From Artemia franciscana (lineage: Eukaryota > Arthropoda > Branchiopoda > Anostraca > Artemiidae): 64,000 nucleotides of DNA. Under the pieces are notes generated by a model, which worked only from the letters and a program-made list of their open reading frames with translations, did no database searches and was not told the DNA's origin. The position numbers were made by a program, and so were the translations under genes. Each line of letters starts with the position of its first letter. Position 1 is the first letter of the stretch. Positions 35,000 to 45,869 of this stretch are shown here, piece after piece. Where the stretch lies: positions 42,980,241-43,044,240 of the forward strand of contig NC_088867.1 in NCBI RefSeq assembly GCF_032884065.1. Reading direction: 5' to 3'.

Positions 35000-36430
35000 A
35001 AGTGTTTCGTGTTTGCCGCAAGGAATATCTCCAGCCACTCAACAGTATAGAATTAACAATAGTATAAAATATAATATTACAATAGCAGTATTACAATTTA
35101 ATTTCAATAATTTAAAAATAATTTATTCGAATAGTAATAAAATTAACAATAGTATAACAATACTAAAATTAACAGTATAAAATTAACAACAGTATAAATA
35201 ACAGTATATGAACAATTTCCTCCCACCCACATTTACCAGTAATTCTTCATCATATTTTTATCTTCTTCATCTTCATCTTCTTCTTAATTCTTCATCATAT
35301 TTTTCATGCCAAAACATTTTTATTTGAATAAGTTGAACACTGAGAGCCCCCTTTATTCATGCATTAATTCTAGTAACATTGAAGATCAGCTATTCGTTTA
35401 AATATACTTATAGCTTATCGCTGCAGCCTTAAGAAACAATTGCCTGTTTATGCCAATTCTAATTTTGTTTTATAAATTTCAATTTTGTTTATAGGTGTCA
35501 TTTTTTTAACAAGTGTTTACAAGACAACCAATCACAGATCTTCAAAATAAATCTGACAAGAACAAAAATCCATAAAAGACTAAATATAGAAGTTAAAGAG
35601 TGAAGTCTTTAGACGCAAACCCTGAATTTTTACAGTCAAGGATAGACATTTTAGCAGTTAAAATTATTTACTGGCTTTTGTTTCTTAAATTTGCTATTAG
35701 CTATTACATTTCTATTAATGTAGTAAAGTTCATTTCAGTTATTAAAGTTCCATTACGGTCTAATAGGGTAAGTCTAGTAATAGCGTCAGAAGTTTTTTCT
35801 CATAGAGCTACAAAATCAGTTATGTAAAATAAAACAACTAAAAACGACTGTTCAATAAAAATGCGCTTTATATTAAAATTATTAATGATTTTTCAAAGCT
35901 TAAATTTTTTGAATTGAGCTGGTTTATTGCCTTTTGTTTTTAACCACATGTTTTTTCATATATTTCTCGGATGGAGTTAACCTTTTCACACGTTATGCAA
36001 AACTGACAAACTGACTTACGCAAAACTGACTCACAAAAATTAGCTTATTCTAAATTCCTTTCTAAAAGTAAGTTAGCCTAAGTCTTCAAAAAACTTAAAT
36101 TAAAATTAAGTAAAGAAGAAGAGGACCAGCTTTGACTTAAAAAGAAGAAGAAGAAGAAGAAGAAAATAATCACTTTGTGTGTAGGCCATTTATTGGCCAT
36201 AAGTTCTAATTTTCCCTAATACCTTTCTAAAAGTTAGTTAGCCTAAGTCTTTAAAAAACTTAAAGTAACATTAAGTAAAGGAGAAGTTGACCAGCTTTGA
36301 CTTAAAGAAGAAGAAAAAGAAGAAGAAAATAATCGCTTTGTGTGTAGGCCGCTTATTGGTAATAAGTACTAATTACTAGCTAGCCTAAGTCAAACAGTTC
36401 GTGGAAGCGACCGGGTTCAATAGTAAATGA
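35000..36430. other. AT-rich; (TTC/ATC)n and (GAA)n simple repeats; duplicated block
   Basis: CTTCATCTTCATCTTCTTC lies at 35,263-35,285. A block (CCTTTCTAAAAGT-AGTTAGC, CTTAAA-TAA-ATTAAGTAAAG, AGAAG runs, CTTTGTGTGTAGGCC) occurs at 36,055-36,190 and 36,220-36,350, and related copies at 40,470-40,570 and 40,600-40,700. No gene seen. Confidence 0.6.
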
Positions 36431-36431
36431 A

Positions 36432-38060
36432 ACTATAAACAAGAGCTAAGAGCTCATATGGCACTTGTGACGAGGCGAGAAGAGCTAAGAGCCAAGAGAT
36501 CATATGGTATGAGCTCTAACAAAATTCTATGAATCAATAGATTGATTTAAAAAGGAAAATAAGAGGCTTAATGCCGGTCAGGATTTAAAATAAGAGCTCT
36601 GAGTCACGATGTCCTTCTAAATATCAAAATTCATTAAGATCCGATCACCCACTCGTAAGTTACAAATACCTAACTTTTTCTAATTTTTCCTCTCCCTTTA
36701 GCCCCCCAGATAGTCGAATCTGGGAAAACGACTTTATCAAGTCAAATTTTGCAGCTCCCTGACACGCCTACCAATTTTCATCGTCCTAGGACGTCCAGAA
36801 GCACCAAACTCGCCAAATCACTGTACCCCTCCCCCCAACTCCTCCAAAGAGAGCGAATCCAGTACGATTCTATCAATCACGTGTCAAGGACATTTGTTTA
36901 TTCTATCCACCAGGCTTCATCCCGATTCCTCCACTCCAAGTGTTTTTACAAGATTTCCCCCTCCAACTCCCCCCAATGTTAAAAGATCTGGTCGGGATTT
37001 GAAATAAGAGCTCTGAGACATTAATTCGTTCTAAAAATCAAATTTCATTAAGATCCGATCATCTATTCGTAAGATAAAAATACCCCAATTTTCATGTTTC
37101 CAAGAATTCCGGTTTCCCCCTCCAACCCCCCCCCCCCAATGTCACAAGATCTGGTCGGATTTTTAAAATTAGAACTTTAAAGCACAAGATCCTTCTAAAT
37201 ATCAAGTTTCATTAAGATCTGGTCACCCTTTCGTAAGTTACAAATACCTCAATTTTCAAAATTACCCCCCCCCCAATTCCACCAAAGAGAGCAGATCCGG
37301 TCCGGTTATGTCAGTCACGTATCTTAGACAGGTTTCTATTCTTACCATCCAGTTTCATCCTGATCTCACCGCTTTAAGTATTTTCTAAGATTTCCGGTCC
37401 TCCCAACTTCCCCCCCCCCCCCCAATTACGCTTGATCCGGTTGAGATTTAAAATAAGAGATCTGAGTTACGAGGTCCTTCTAAATATGAAGTTTCATGGA
37501 GATCCGATCACTCCTGAAAGCGGATCCGTTCCGGTTATGTCAATCATGTATCTAGGACTTGTACTTATTTTTCCCACCAAGTTTCATCCCGATCCCTCCA
37601 CTCTAAGTGTTTTCCAAGTTTTAGGTTTCCCCCTCCCAACTCCCCCCAATGTTACCAGATCCGGTCGGGATTTAAAATAAGAGCTCTGAGACACGATATC
37701 CTTCTAAATATCAAATTTCATTGAGATCCGATCACCCGTTCGTAAGTTAAAAATACCTCATTTTTCTAATTTTTCAGAAATAACCCCCCCCCCAACTACC
37801 CCAAAGAGAGCAGATCCGTTCCGTTTATGTCAATCATGTATCTAGGACTTGTGTTTATTTTTCCCACCAAGTTTCATCCCGATCCCTCCACTCTAAGTGT
37901 TTTCCAAGATTTTAGGTTTCCCCCCTCCAATTTCCCCCAATGTCATCAGATCCGGACGGGATTTAAAATAAAAGCTCTGAGACGCAATATCATACCAAAC
38001 ATCAAGTTTCATTAAGATCCCATCACCCGCTCATAAGTTAAAAATACTTCATTTTTTCCG
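36432..38060 (+). repeat. Family A repeat, forward copy
   Basis: Starts CAAGAGCTAAGAGCTCATAT then GGCACTTGTGACGAGGCG, then six TTTCATTAAGATCCGATCAC words at 36,631, 37,044, 37,209, 37,494, 37,718 and 38,009. Each is followed by CGTAAGTTAAAAATACCT-A, a poly-C run, AAAGAGAGCAGATCCG and a CACTCTAAGTGTTTTCCAAG word. The copy at 56,650 has the same irregular spacing, so both descend from one element with fixed internal repeats. It lacks the TCTGTCTGTCTGTCCCGG end seen at 26.55 kb. Confidence 0.88.
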
Positions 38061-38061
38061 A

Positions 38062-39650
38062 ATTAACATCAAAAGATAAGGATTTTCATACTGATTTTAA
38101 ATATATAAGTTTCATCAAATTTAGTCTTTGTCACCAAAAGTTACGAACCTGAGAAAATTTGCCTTATTTTGGAAAATAGGGGCAAACAACCCCTAAAAAT
38201 CATAGAATCTTAACGATCACACCATAGAATTAAGCGTATCAGAGAACCCCCCAGCAAAAATTTCAAGCTCCTATCTACAAAAATGTGGAATTTCACATTT
38301 TTTGCCAGAAGACAGATCATGGGTGCGTGTTTTTTTTTTTTTTTCTTTTCCCCAGGGGTCATCGTATCGACCAAGTGATCCTAGAATGTCGCAAGAGGTC
38401 TCATATGTGGGAGGATCTTTCCTTGGAGGGACATGTCATGGGGGAAGAAAAATCAAACAGTTCGTGGTAACGAACTGTAGTAAGGAGCGACCCGGCTCAA
38501 TAGTAACCGAAACTCTAAAAATGGAATTTTGATACCAATAGTTACATCAAAAGAATCGCATTTTAATGCTGATTTTAAATATATAAGTTTCATCAAGATT
38601 AGTCTTACCCATCAAAAGTTACGAGCCTAAGAAAATTTGCCTTATTTTAGAAAATAGGGGGAAACACCCCCTAAAAGTCATACAATCTGAACGAAAATCA
38701 CACCATCAGATTCAGCGTATCAGAGAACCCCATTGTAAAAGTTTCAAGCTCCTATATACAAAAATGAGGAATTTTGTATTTTTTTGCCAGAAGGCAGATC
38801 ACGGATGCTCGTTTGTTTGTTTATTTTTTTGTTTTTTTTTCCCAGGGGTGATCATATCGACTCAGTGGTCCTAGAATCTTGCGAGAGGGCTCATTCTAAC
38901 GAAAATGAGAAGTTCTAGTGCCCTTTTTAAGTGACCAAAAATTGGAGGGCACCTAGACCCCCTCCCACGCTAATTATTTTCCCAAAGTCACCGGATCAAA
39001 ATTCTGAGATAGCCATTTTATTCAGCGTAGTCGAATAACCTTTTAACTATGTCTTCAGATTCAGCGTATCAGAGAACCTTATTGTAGAAGTTTCAAGCTC
39101 CTATTTACAAAAATGTGGAATTTCGCATTTTTTGCCAGAAGACAGATCACGAATGCGTGTTTATTTGTTTTTTTCCCCAGGGGTGATCGTATCGACTGAG
39201 CGTTCCTACAATGTCGCGAGAGGGCTCATTCTAGCGGAAATGAAAAGTTCTTGTGCCCTTTTTAAGTGACCAAAAAAATTGGAGGGCACCTAGGCCCTCT
39301 CCCACGCTCATTTTTCCCGAAAGTCACCGGATCCAAATTCTGAGATAGCCATTTTATTCACCATAGTCGAGAAACGTAATAAATATGTCTTTGGAGACTA
39401 CTTACTCCCCCGCTGTTCCCGTGGGAGGGTCTGCAAGTTACAAACTTTGACCTGTGTTTACATATAGTAATGGTTACTGGGAAATGCACAGACGTTTTCA
39501 GGGGGATTTTTTGGATTAGGGGGGAGAGTTGAAGAGGGAGGGGTTACGTGGGAGGATATTTCCATGGAGGAACTTCTCATGGGGGAAGAGAATTTCAATG
39601 AAGGGGGCGAGGATTTTCTAGCATTATTTGAAAAAACAATGAAAAAATAA
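38062..39650 (+). repeat. Family B repeats, three partial copies in a row
   Basis: Copies start near 38,065, 38,457 and 39,050. The order of words is GTAGTAAGGAGCGACCCGGC, AAATATATAAGTTTCATCAA, TTTTTGCCAGAAGGCAGATC, CCCCAGGGGTGATC, GGAGGGCACCTAG and GAGATAGCCATTTTATTC. The first joins family A directly. The minor open frames at 38,285-38,532 are not genes. Confidence 0.85.
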
Positions 39651-39910
39651 ATATGAAGTTTTTTCTACTAAAAGTAAGGAGCAGCATTGAAACTTAAAAC
39701 GAACAAAAATTATTACGCATATGAGGGATTTACCTCCTCGTTATACCTTACTCTTTACGCTAAATATTTTTAGTTATTTAAACTATTTATTCCACGGCCT
39801 TTGTGATTCAGAGGTCATTCTTAAGGAATTGGGACAAAATTTAAGCTTTAGTGTAAAGAGCGAGGTATCGACGAGGGTTGAACCCCCTTATATACGCAAT
39901 AAAAACATAC
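39645..39910 (+). repeat. Family C foldback, long-loop variant
   Basis: Left arm AAAGTAAGGAGCAGCATTGA through ATTACGCATATGAGGGATT. The loop contains TTTGTGATTCAGAGGTCATT. The right arm is GAGCGAGGTATCGACGAGGG then CCCCCTTATATACGC. The same variant is at 44.06 and 44.82 kb. Confidence 0.75.
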
Positions 39911-40172
39911 GAATATAGAAGTTCGTTACGTAGTTTAATTCGTAAGTTACGTATATTTTTTACCAATGAAAACGTTCGTAAAAAATTAAAAGTTCTAGTT
40001 GCCTTTTTAAGTAATCGAAAAATTGGAGAGCAACTAGACCTCCTCTTTCGCTCCTTTTTTCTCAAAATCTTCCGGTTAATTGCAATTAATTAGGCAAATT
40101 TCATTTTAATTATTTATGTGCGGAGAGCCAAGATAAAAACATGAATTAATTTAAAAACGTCTAGAAATTAAA

Positions 40173-40457
40173 TTAAAAAACTAGTTTTTTTTAACTGAAA
40201 GTAAGGAGCGACATTAAAACCTAAAACGTACAGAAATTACTCCGTGTATGAAAGGGGCTGTTCCCTTCTCAACACCCCGCTCTTTACGCTAATGTTTTTT
40301 ACTGTTTAATAAAGTAGGTTTAGGAGAAAGAGTCAAACTTTAGCGTAAACAGCGGGGTGTTGAGAATGGAACAGCCCCTTTCATACACGTAGTAATTTCT
40401 GTCCGTTTATTATTTAATGTCGCTCCTTACTTTCAGTTAAAAAAACTAGTTTTTTTT
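40173..40457 (+). repeat. Family C foldback, canonical copy
   Basis: It begins and ends with AAAAAACTAGTTTTTTT. Arms of about 115 bp contain GAAAGTAAGGAGCGACATTA, ACTCCGTGTATGAAAGGGGC and CTCAACACCCCGCTCTTTAC, mirrored in GCGGGGTGTTGAGAATGGAA and GTCGCTCCTTACTTTC. The loop is about 50 bp. Confidence 0.9.
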
Positions 40458-40750
40458 ATTTAATCTTTAAAAGCTTAAAGTAACTTTAAGTAAAGAAGAA
40501 GATTATCTTTGGCTTAAAAAGGAAGAAGAAGAAGAAAATAACCACTTTATGTGTAGGCTCTTTATTGGTCATGGGTTCAAATTTTTTCTAATTGACTCAA
40601 TACCTTTCTAAAAGTTAGCTAGCCTCTTTAAAAAACATAAAGTAACATTAAGTTAAGAAGAAGAAGACTAGCTTTGACTTAAAAAAGAAGAAGAAAGAAG
40701 AAAAAAATAATCACTTTTATTTCGTAAGAGTAATAAAAAGAAATACTTAC

Positions 40751-40921
40751 AACTGAAAGAAAAGCTGAGTCTAATTCTGGATCAAGTTTTATCGTTCCGA
40801 TTTGTTCAAGCTTAGCTGATATTTCTTGACGAAGATGTTTCTTGTCCCACTTTAATAGGAATATTCCCGAAGAATTTAACACTAAAATCCTGTGCTGAAG
40901 GGTTAGAGGACGGTGTATTTT
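40751..40921 (-). CDS. Exon F of the PH-domain gene
   Basis: 171 bp, 57 codons, phase 0 in and out. The acceptor is TTCTACTTTTAG and the donor GTT|GTAAGT. The peptide begins KIHRPLTLQHRILVLNSSG, then IFLLKWDKKHLRQEISAKLE, and ends LDPELDSAFLSV. The pair of strands 'RILVLNSSGIFLLK' followed by a charged helix resembles the strand-turn-strand of PH-like or TH1-type membrane-binding modules; that is an inference from the pattern. It sits just left of an RTE-like retrotransposon insertion and right of family C repeats. Confidence 0.72.
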
Positions 40922-41477
40922 CTAAAAGTAGAAACAAAATGTAAGGTTAGGAATGCAAAAAGGTAGAGTGGGGTTGAGATGCTTACCCGAAAATGTTTGT
41001 TCTGGGGGTAGTTTTTGCTTAGTTGTGTTTTGTTTACTAAAAAATTCGTCAAGCTGAACAAATCAACTCGAGAGTATAAAAAAAAGTAAAAAAAAAAAAA
41101 AAAATGTGGGCTAGGGATTATATATAAGTCTACAAATATACATTAAGAACGGGTTAATGTTTTGACACTGCAATAAACAAAGGTTTTACAAACCAAAGTT
41201 TTAACAAACTATTAAATAAATTGAAAAGACAGAATATTCTTTTTAATAGTTATACAGACAAAAAGAAGAAACCTAGAAAAGCATTAAAGTACAAATCCTT
41301 ACTTTTTTGTTTCTCCGCGCTCGGACTTTCATCAGTTAGTTGTGTTAAGCGTCCTTCTCCTCAAAAAGACACTAAAAAATGACGGTGAGAATTATAGGCC
41401 CATAAACTTTACAAGTCACACACCCAAAATCATAGAGAAGATTCTTCTAGACCGAATCAATGCAAAAACAGATCGTA

Positions 41478-41749
41478 TCCGTTTACGGATACAAAAAATT
41501 ATATCCGTTCATCACAATAGAGAACTGGAACATTTCAAATAAAAGGATGTTTATGACGAGGGGGCGAACCCCCTCATATACGTAATAATTTCTGTTTGTT
41601 TTAAGTTTTAATGTTGCTCCCTACTTTCAGTTGAAAAAACTTGTTTTCTTATTTAATTTCTATTCGTTTTTTAAATAATGCTGGAAATTCCATCGCCCCC
41701 TTCATGGAAAATTCCCTTCCTCCATGGAGATCCTCCCACTTAGCCGTCA
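41478..41749 (-). mobile_element. Family B/C fragment inserted in the RTE element, with 14 bp flanking repeats
   Basis: The RT frame is cut by 41,478-41,749, which carries family C and B words in reverse (CCCCCTCATATACGTAATAA, TCGCCCCCTTCATGGAAAAT). CAAAAACAGATCGT lies on both sides (41,463-41,476 and 41,750-41,763), and the RT reading resumes right after. This is a target-site duplication of 14 bp. Confidence 0.75.
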
Positions 41750-42469
41750 CAAAAACAGATCGTCTGCAACTAAAAGGCAGGGTTTTGCATCGAACGGTCT
41801 ATCATTGACCACATGCTTATGGTAAGACAACTAGCAGAAAAGTACCTTGAGTAGGATAAAGCAATCTCCCAGCTATTTTTTTTCAACCGGCCTTCAATCT
41901 ATTGCAGCGAAACGGTTTGTGGCATATACTGGCCCACTACAGTGTGTTTGAAAATACAAACAACAATAAATATATGTATGCTGTAGCTCAGTTGAGACCC
42001 CAGAAAGCCAAACTTCGGCCTTACTACAAGACTGCATGCCCTCTTCAAGCTCTTTTTGCAGGCTAAACTATCCCTGCTTTTGAAAACGTAGATCTGATGT
42101 TTGACGGCGTTAACATCAACATACCAACTTATGCAAATGACCTCGACAAGTAAGCAAAATCCCAGCCTAGATTACAGGGCCAGACCCCAAACCTGAATCT
42201 GCAGCATATAGCTTTGTATATGTAAAACCTCAAAGAAGGCAAAAGCCATGCGTGCCACAAACGATCTGAAATCATCCTCTCTCCATGTTGGCGAAGAAGT
42301 CGAATCGGTAACAAAGTTCGTGTACCCAGGGAGGCCAGTATCATTAGACAAAAACTACTACGATGATATAAAACAAATACTTACCATAGAAATTGCGAGC
42401 TTCAAGAGATTGTTTTCTTTCTCTGAAAACAAACAACTATCAAAGCAACCGAAGTAACGACTTTTGAAT

Positions 42470-43030
42470 TCGTTGATCTCTCCAATTGCCATTCACGCCT
42501 CCAAAACGTGGAAACTAAAGCTTGAAGATGATAACAGAATTTCAGCCTCTGACGCAAAATGCCTTCGTCAGATAGCAGGAAAAACATATCAGGACAGAGT
42601 CTCAAATGAAGATATTCAAAGTAACAGAAGGGGAAAAGAAACCCTCCAGAAAGTATAACAGGACTAAGACGACAAAGAGAACTGGGGCACACGCACCAAA
42701 TAAAGAAGTGATAACTTTGAAAGTGACTTCTTATTTCCCCTAAACAAGGAGAAGGTCAAACAACAATTCAAAACTGACCAATGAGAGTACTAAGGAAGTG
42801 GGCCAAATGCAACCCATGAGGTTACGACTCTTGAATTTGTTTATTACTCCTGTTGCCATTGACGCCAGCAATGTTGACACTAAAGGCTGAAGATGAACAC
42901 AAGAGTTTCAGCCTCTGAGGCAAAATACCTTCTTCAGATAGCAGGAAAACCGTGTCAGGACAGAGTCTCAAATGAAGGTTTTCGAAAGCAACAGTAGTAA
43001 GAAAATAAAATTCTTAAGAAAGTGCGACTG
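42470..43030 (+). repeat. Tandem duplication inside the RTE element (~365 bp period)
   Basis: CCATTCACGCC-CCA-AA-GTG / CCATTGACGCCAGCAATGTTG and then ATTTCAGCCTCTGACGCAAA / GTTTCAGCCTCTGAGGCAAA, CAGATAGCAGGAAAA and CAGGACAGAGTCTCAAATGA recur with an offset of about 365 bp. The second copy is more decayed. Confidence 0.85.
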
Positions 43031-43214
43031 CGACTAAAAGAGCTGGGGCACATACACAAAAAAGAGAAGTGATGACTTAGGAAGTGATCTCCTATACCTT
43101 TTAAAACAAGCAGATAGCCAAAAAACACCTTTTAGGCTGATCAATGAGTGTGCTAAATCAAATAAGTCAAGTTTTTTTCTAGAATAGATATATTTGTTTA
43201 TAGTCCACTTTCGA

Positions 43215-44055
43215 ATAGTTCGTGGTAAAGAACTGTAAGTAAGGAGCGACCCGACTCGATAGTAACCAAAACTCTAAAAAACGAAATTTTTATACCAATA
43301 GATACATCAAAAGAATCAGATTTTTATGCCAATCTTAAATATATAAATTTCATCAAGTTTAATCCTAGCCATCAAAAGTTACAAGCCTAAGAAAATTTGC
43401 TTTATTTTCAAAAAAGGGGAAACACCCCCTAAAAGTCATAGAATCTTTATGGAAATCACACCATCAGATACAACGTATCAGAGAATCCTACTTTTGAGGT
43501 TTCAAGCTCCTATCTGCACAAATTTGGAGTTTTGTAATTTTTGCCAGAAGAAAGATCACGGATGCGTGTTTTTTGCTTTTTTTTTAACGTTTTTTTCCCC
43601 AGGGATGATCGTACCGAACCAGTTGTCCTAGAATTTTGCGTAAGGGCTAATTCGAACGAAAATTAAAAGTTCTAGTGCTCTTTTTGAGTGACTAAAATTG
43701 GAGGGCAACTAGGCCCCATCCCAAGATTTTTCCCCAAAGTCACCGGATCAAAATTTTGAGATAGCCATTTTGTTTAAAATTGTTGAAATATCTAATAACT
43801 ATTTCTATGAGGATCAGTTAATCCTCTACAGTCCTCGGAGGAAGGGCGGGAACTTATGAACTTTGTCCATTGTTCTCATTTAGTATTTGTTATTAATAAG
43901 TATGCAGACATTTTCAGGGGGGATTTTTTCCGGTGGCAGGGGATTGGTTTTACGCAGGAGGATCTTTCCATGGAGAGATTTTTCATGGGGGAAGATAATT
44001 TTTATGAAGGGGACACTGGATATCCCAGTAATAATTAAAAACGATCAGAAATTAA
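43215..44055 (+). repeat. Family B repeat
   Basis: GTAAGTAAGGAGCGACCCGA, AAATATATAAATTTCATCAA, TTTTTGCCAGAAGAAAGATC, CCCCAGGGATGATC and GAGATAGCCATTTTGTT appear in the same order as at 38.5 and 61.1 kb. It is followed by TTCCATGGAGAGATTTTTCA and then a family C copy, so B and C are probably one composite element. Confidence 0.85.
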
Positions 44056-44059
44056 ATTA

Positions 44060-44350
44060 AAAAAAAACAAGTTTTTTCAACTGAAAGTAAGGAGTAACAT
44101 TAAAACTTAAAAGGAACAGAAATTATTACGCATACGAGGAGGTGCATACCCTCGTCAATACCTAACTATTTACGTTAAAGTATTTTTAGTAATTTCATAA
44201 GAGCTATTTATTCTAATTAAATGGCCTTTGTGATTCAGGGGTCATTCTTAAAGAATTGGAACAAAATTCGAACTTTAGTGTAAAGAACGAGGTATTGACG
44301 ACGGGGCAAACCCCCTCATATTACATATATGAGGAAGTTCGCCCCCTCGT
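44060..44350 (+). repeat. Family C foldback, long-loop variant
   Basis: Arms AACTGAAAGTAAGGAGTAAC … and the reverse GAACGAGGTATTGACGACGG. The loop contains GGCCTTTGTGATTCAGGGGT. The right arm is followed by an extra partial arm (TATATGAGGAAGTTCGCCCC). Confidence 0.75.
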
Positions 44351-44699
44351 AACTCACTCTTTACGCTAAAGCTCGAATTTTGTAAAATAATTGCCAATAT
44401 AAGCAATAATTTGTTTATGTTATTTTCCAGCCAATCTTAGCATTTGATTTTACCTTAAGCAGCTTCACAAATATGATTTTTATGTGATAATAAACCGAAG
44501 ATATTGTATATGTTCGGCTTGTGGTTGTTATTAAAAAAAAAAAGAAAAAAAAGGGCTGTACAAGTGTGTACAAGTGAGAGTGTACAACTGAAAGTAAGGA
44601 ATAGATTTGCTCAACTTTTGACTCTCATTTTCATAAAATTAGTTTCGACATCTTTGGCCGTTTTGTTATTATGCCCTACAAAATTAGTTCCGCAAATAT

Positions 44700-45390
44700 C
44701 GCTAATTTAAGTTACGTGGGAGAATCTTTCCATGGAGAAATATGTCAAGGGGGAAGGTAATTTTCCATGGAGAGGGAGCTGGATTTCCCGACATTATTTA
44801 AAAAACGATCAGCAATTAAATAAAAACAAGTTTTTTCAACGGAAAGTAAGAAGCAACATTAAAACTTAAAACGAACAGAAAATATTACGTATATGAGATG
44901 GGTTGCCTCTCCTCAATAGCTCGCTCTTACGCTAAAGTTTCTTTTTTAACCTTTAAAAGGGGTTATTATTCTAATTAAATAGCCTTGGTGATTCAGAAGT
45001 CATTCCTAAACAACTGAAACAAAAATCAAACTTAGGTTATTACAAGGTTATTATTAGTTTGAAAAAAGTAAAATTAATATACAAATTTCGTTTACATTAA
45101 CCAAATAATAACCGAATTCAAAACCTGCATCAATTCAAAACCGCTCAGAAATTAAATTGAAAAAAATCTTTTTTTCAGCTGAGAGTAAGGAGCGACATTA
45201 AAACTTAAAACAAACAAAAAGGTTTTGTTGTTTTCAAAAGTAGAGCAGTGACAAAGAGTCAAACTTAAGCGTAAAGAGCGAGGCGTCGATGAGGGGACAG
45301 CCCCTTTCACATACGAATAATTTCCGTTCGTTTTAAGTTTTAATGTCGCTCCATACTTTCAGTCTAAAAAAAAACTTGTTTTTTTAAAAC
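44700..45390 (+). repeat. Two further family B tail/family C copies in a row
   Basis: B tail at 44,714-44,800 (AATCTTTCCATGGAGAAAT), C at 44,820-45,030 (truncated at right) and C at 45,150-45,390 (left arm shortened; right arm GCGAGGCGTCGATGAGGGGA, TTTTAATGTCGCTCCATAC). Confidence 0.75.
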
Positions 45391-45731
45391 ATAATCAAAA
45401 TTAAAGAGTTGTGGAGAAAATAAGACAAAAGAAAAGAGCAATTTGTTACAAATAAACCAATAAATGACTTAAACAAAATTAAAACAAAATTAACAACAAT
45501 ATAAACAAAGCAACCTAATGCGGTGGTAACGGTGGTCCAACCGAAGGCGAGCACCAGAAAAAACTTCAAATTAATGATGGCATAAAAGAGGCACAGTATT
45601 AGTAGTACCTCAGTCAGAGAAGTAATAACTTTGAAAGTGACCTCCTTGATTTACTAATATTAGTAGTAAACCAAATAGTAATTTTTCTATTCCGATAAAA
45701 GCTTTTGAAATGAAACATAGAAGAAACTTAC

Positions 45732-45861
45732 AATAGGAGAAATAGCCAACACAAATCAGATTAGGATAACTTTCTCGAAACATACGGTTAAGTCCAGTCA
45801 CAAAAAGTGTAGCAGGATTACGTGTGATAATAAAGTTTCGTAGAACTACGAAACGCGATAA
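45732..45861 (-). CDS. Exon E of the PH-domain gene
   Basis: 130 bp, 43 codons plus one base (phase 0 in, 1 out). The peptide starts LSRFVVLRNFIITRNPATLF, continues VTGLNRMFRESYPNLICV and ends GYFSY. The donor TATT|GTAAGT is strong. The acceptor (ATCGTGGCAG) lacks a good pyrimidine tract. A second possible acceptor 18 bp further in (TTTCGTAG) would give phase 2 at the start and would not join to exon D, so the first is preferred. It lies in 500 bp free of the repeats around it. The outgoing phase does not match exon F. Confidence 0.62.
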
Positions 45862-45869
45862 CTGCCACG

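Larger units (their letters stand above)
41290..43155 (+). pseudogene. RTE/BovB-like non-LTR retrotransposon, decayed, with nested insertion
   Basis: Plus-strand frames give the start of the RT (LKKTLKNDGENYRPINFTSH then TPKIIEKILLDRINAKTDR), then after an insertion ERSIIDHMLMVRQLAEKYLE, ALWHILAHYSV, FDGVNINIPTYANDLDK (the YADDID-type motif A/C site is degenerate), LHVGEEVESVTKFVYPGRPV, LLNSLISPIAIHASKTWKLK and CLRQIAGKTYQDRVSNEDIQ. The block order is that of RTE-clade elements. Many stops and frameshifts are present and no functional protein is possible. It lies in the intron between exons E and F. Confidence 0.85.

Noticed and set aside
41983..42050. tRNA-like word GTAGCTCAGTTGAGACC
   Set aside because: No complete cloverleaf or T-loop; it lies within the decayed RTE coding region.
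45384..45569. Hydrophobic minus-strand frame (FLVLAFGWTTVTTALGCF) as the missing exon between E and F
   Set aside because: It can be entered in the right phase but has no donor that ends in phase 0; the AT-rich continuation is intron-like.
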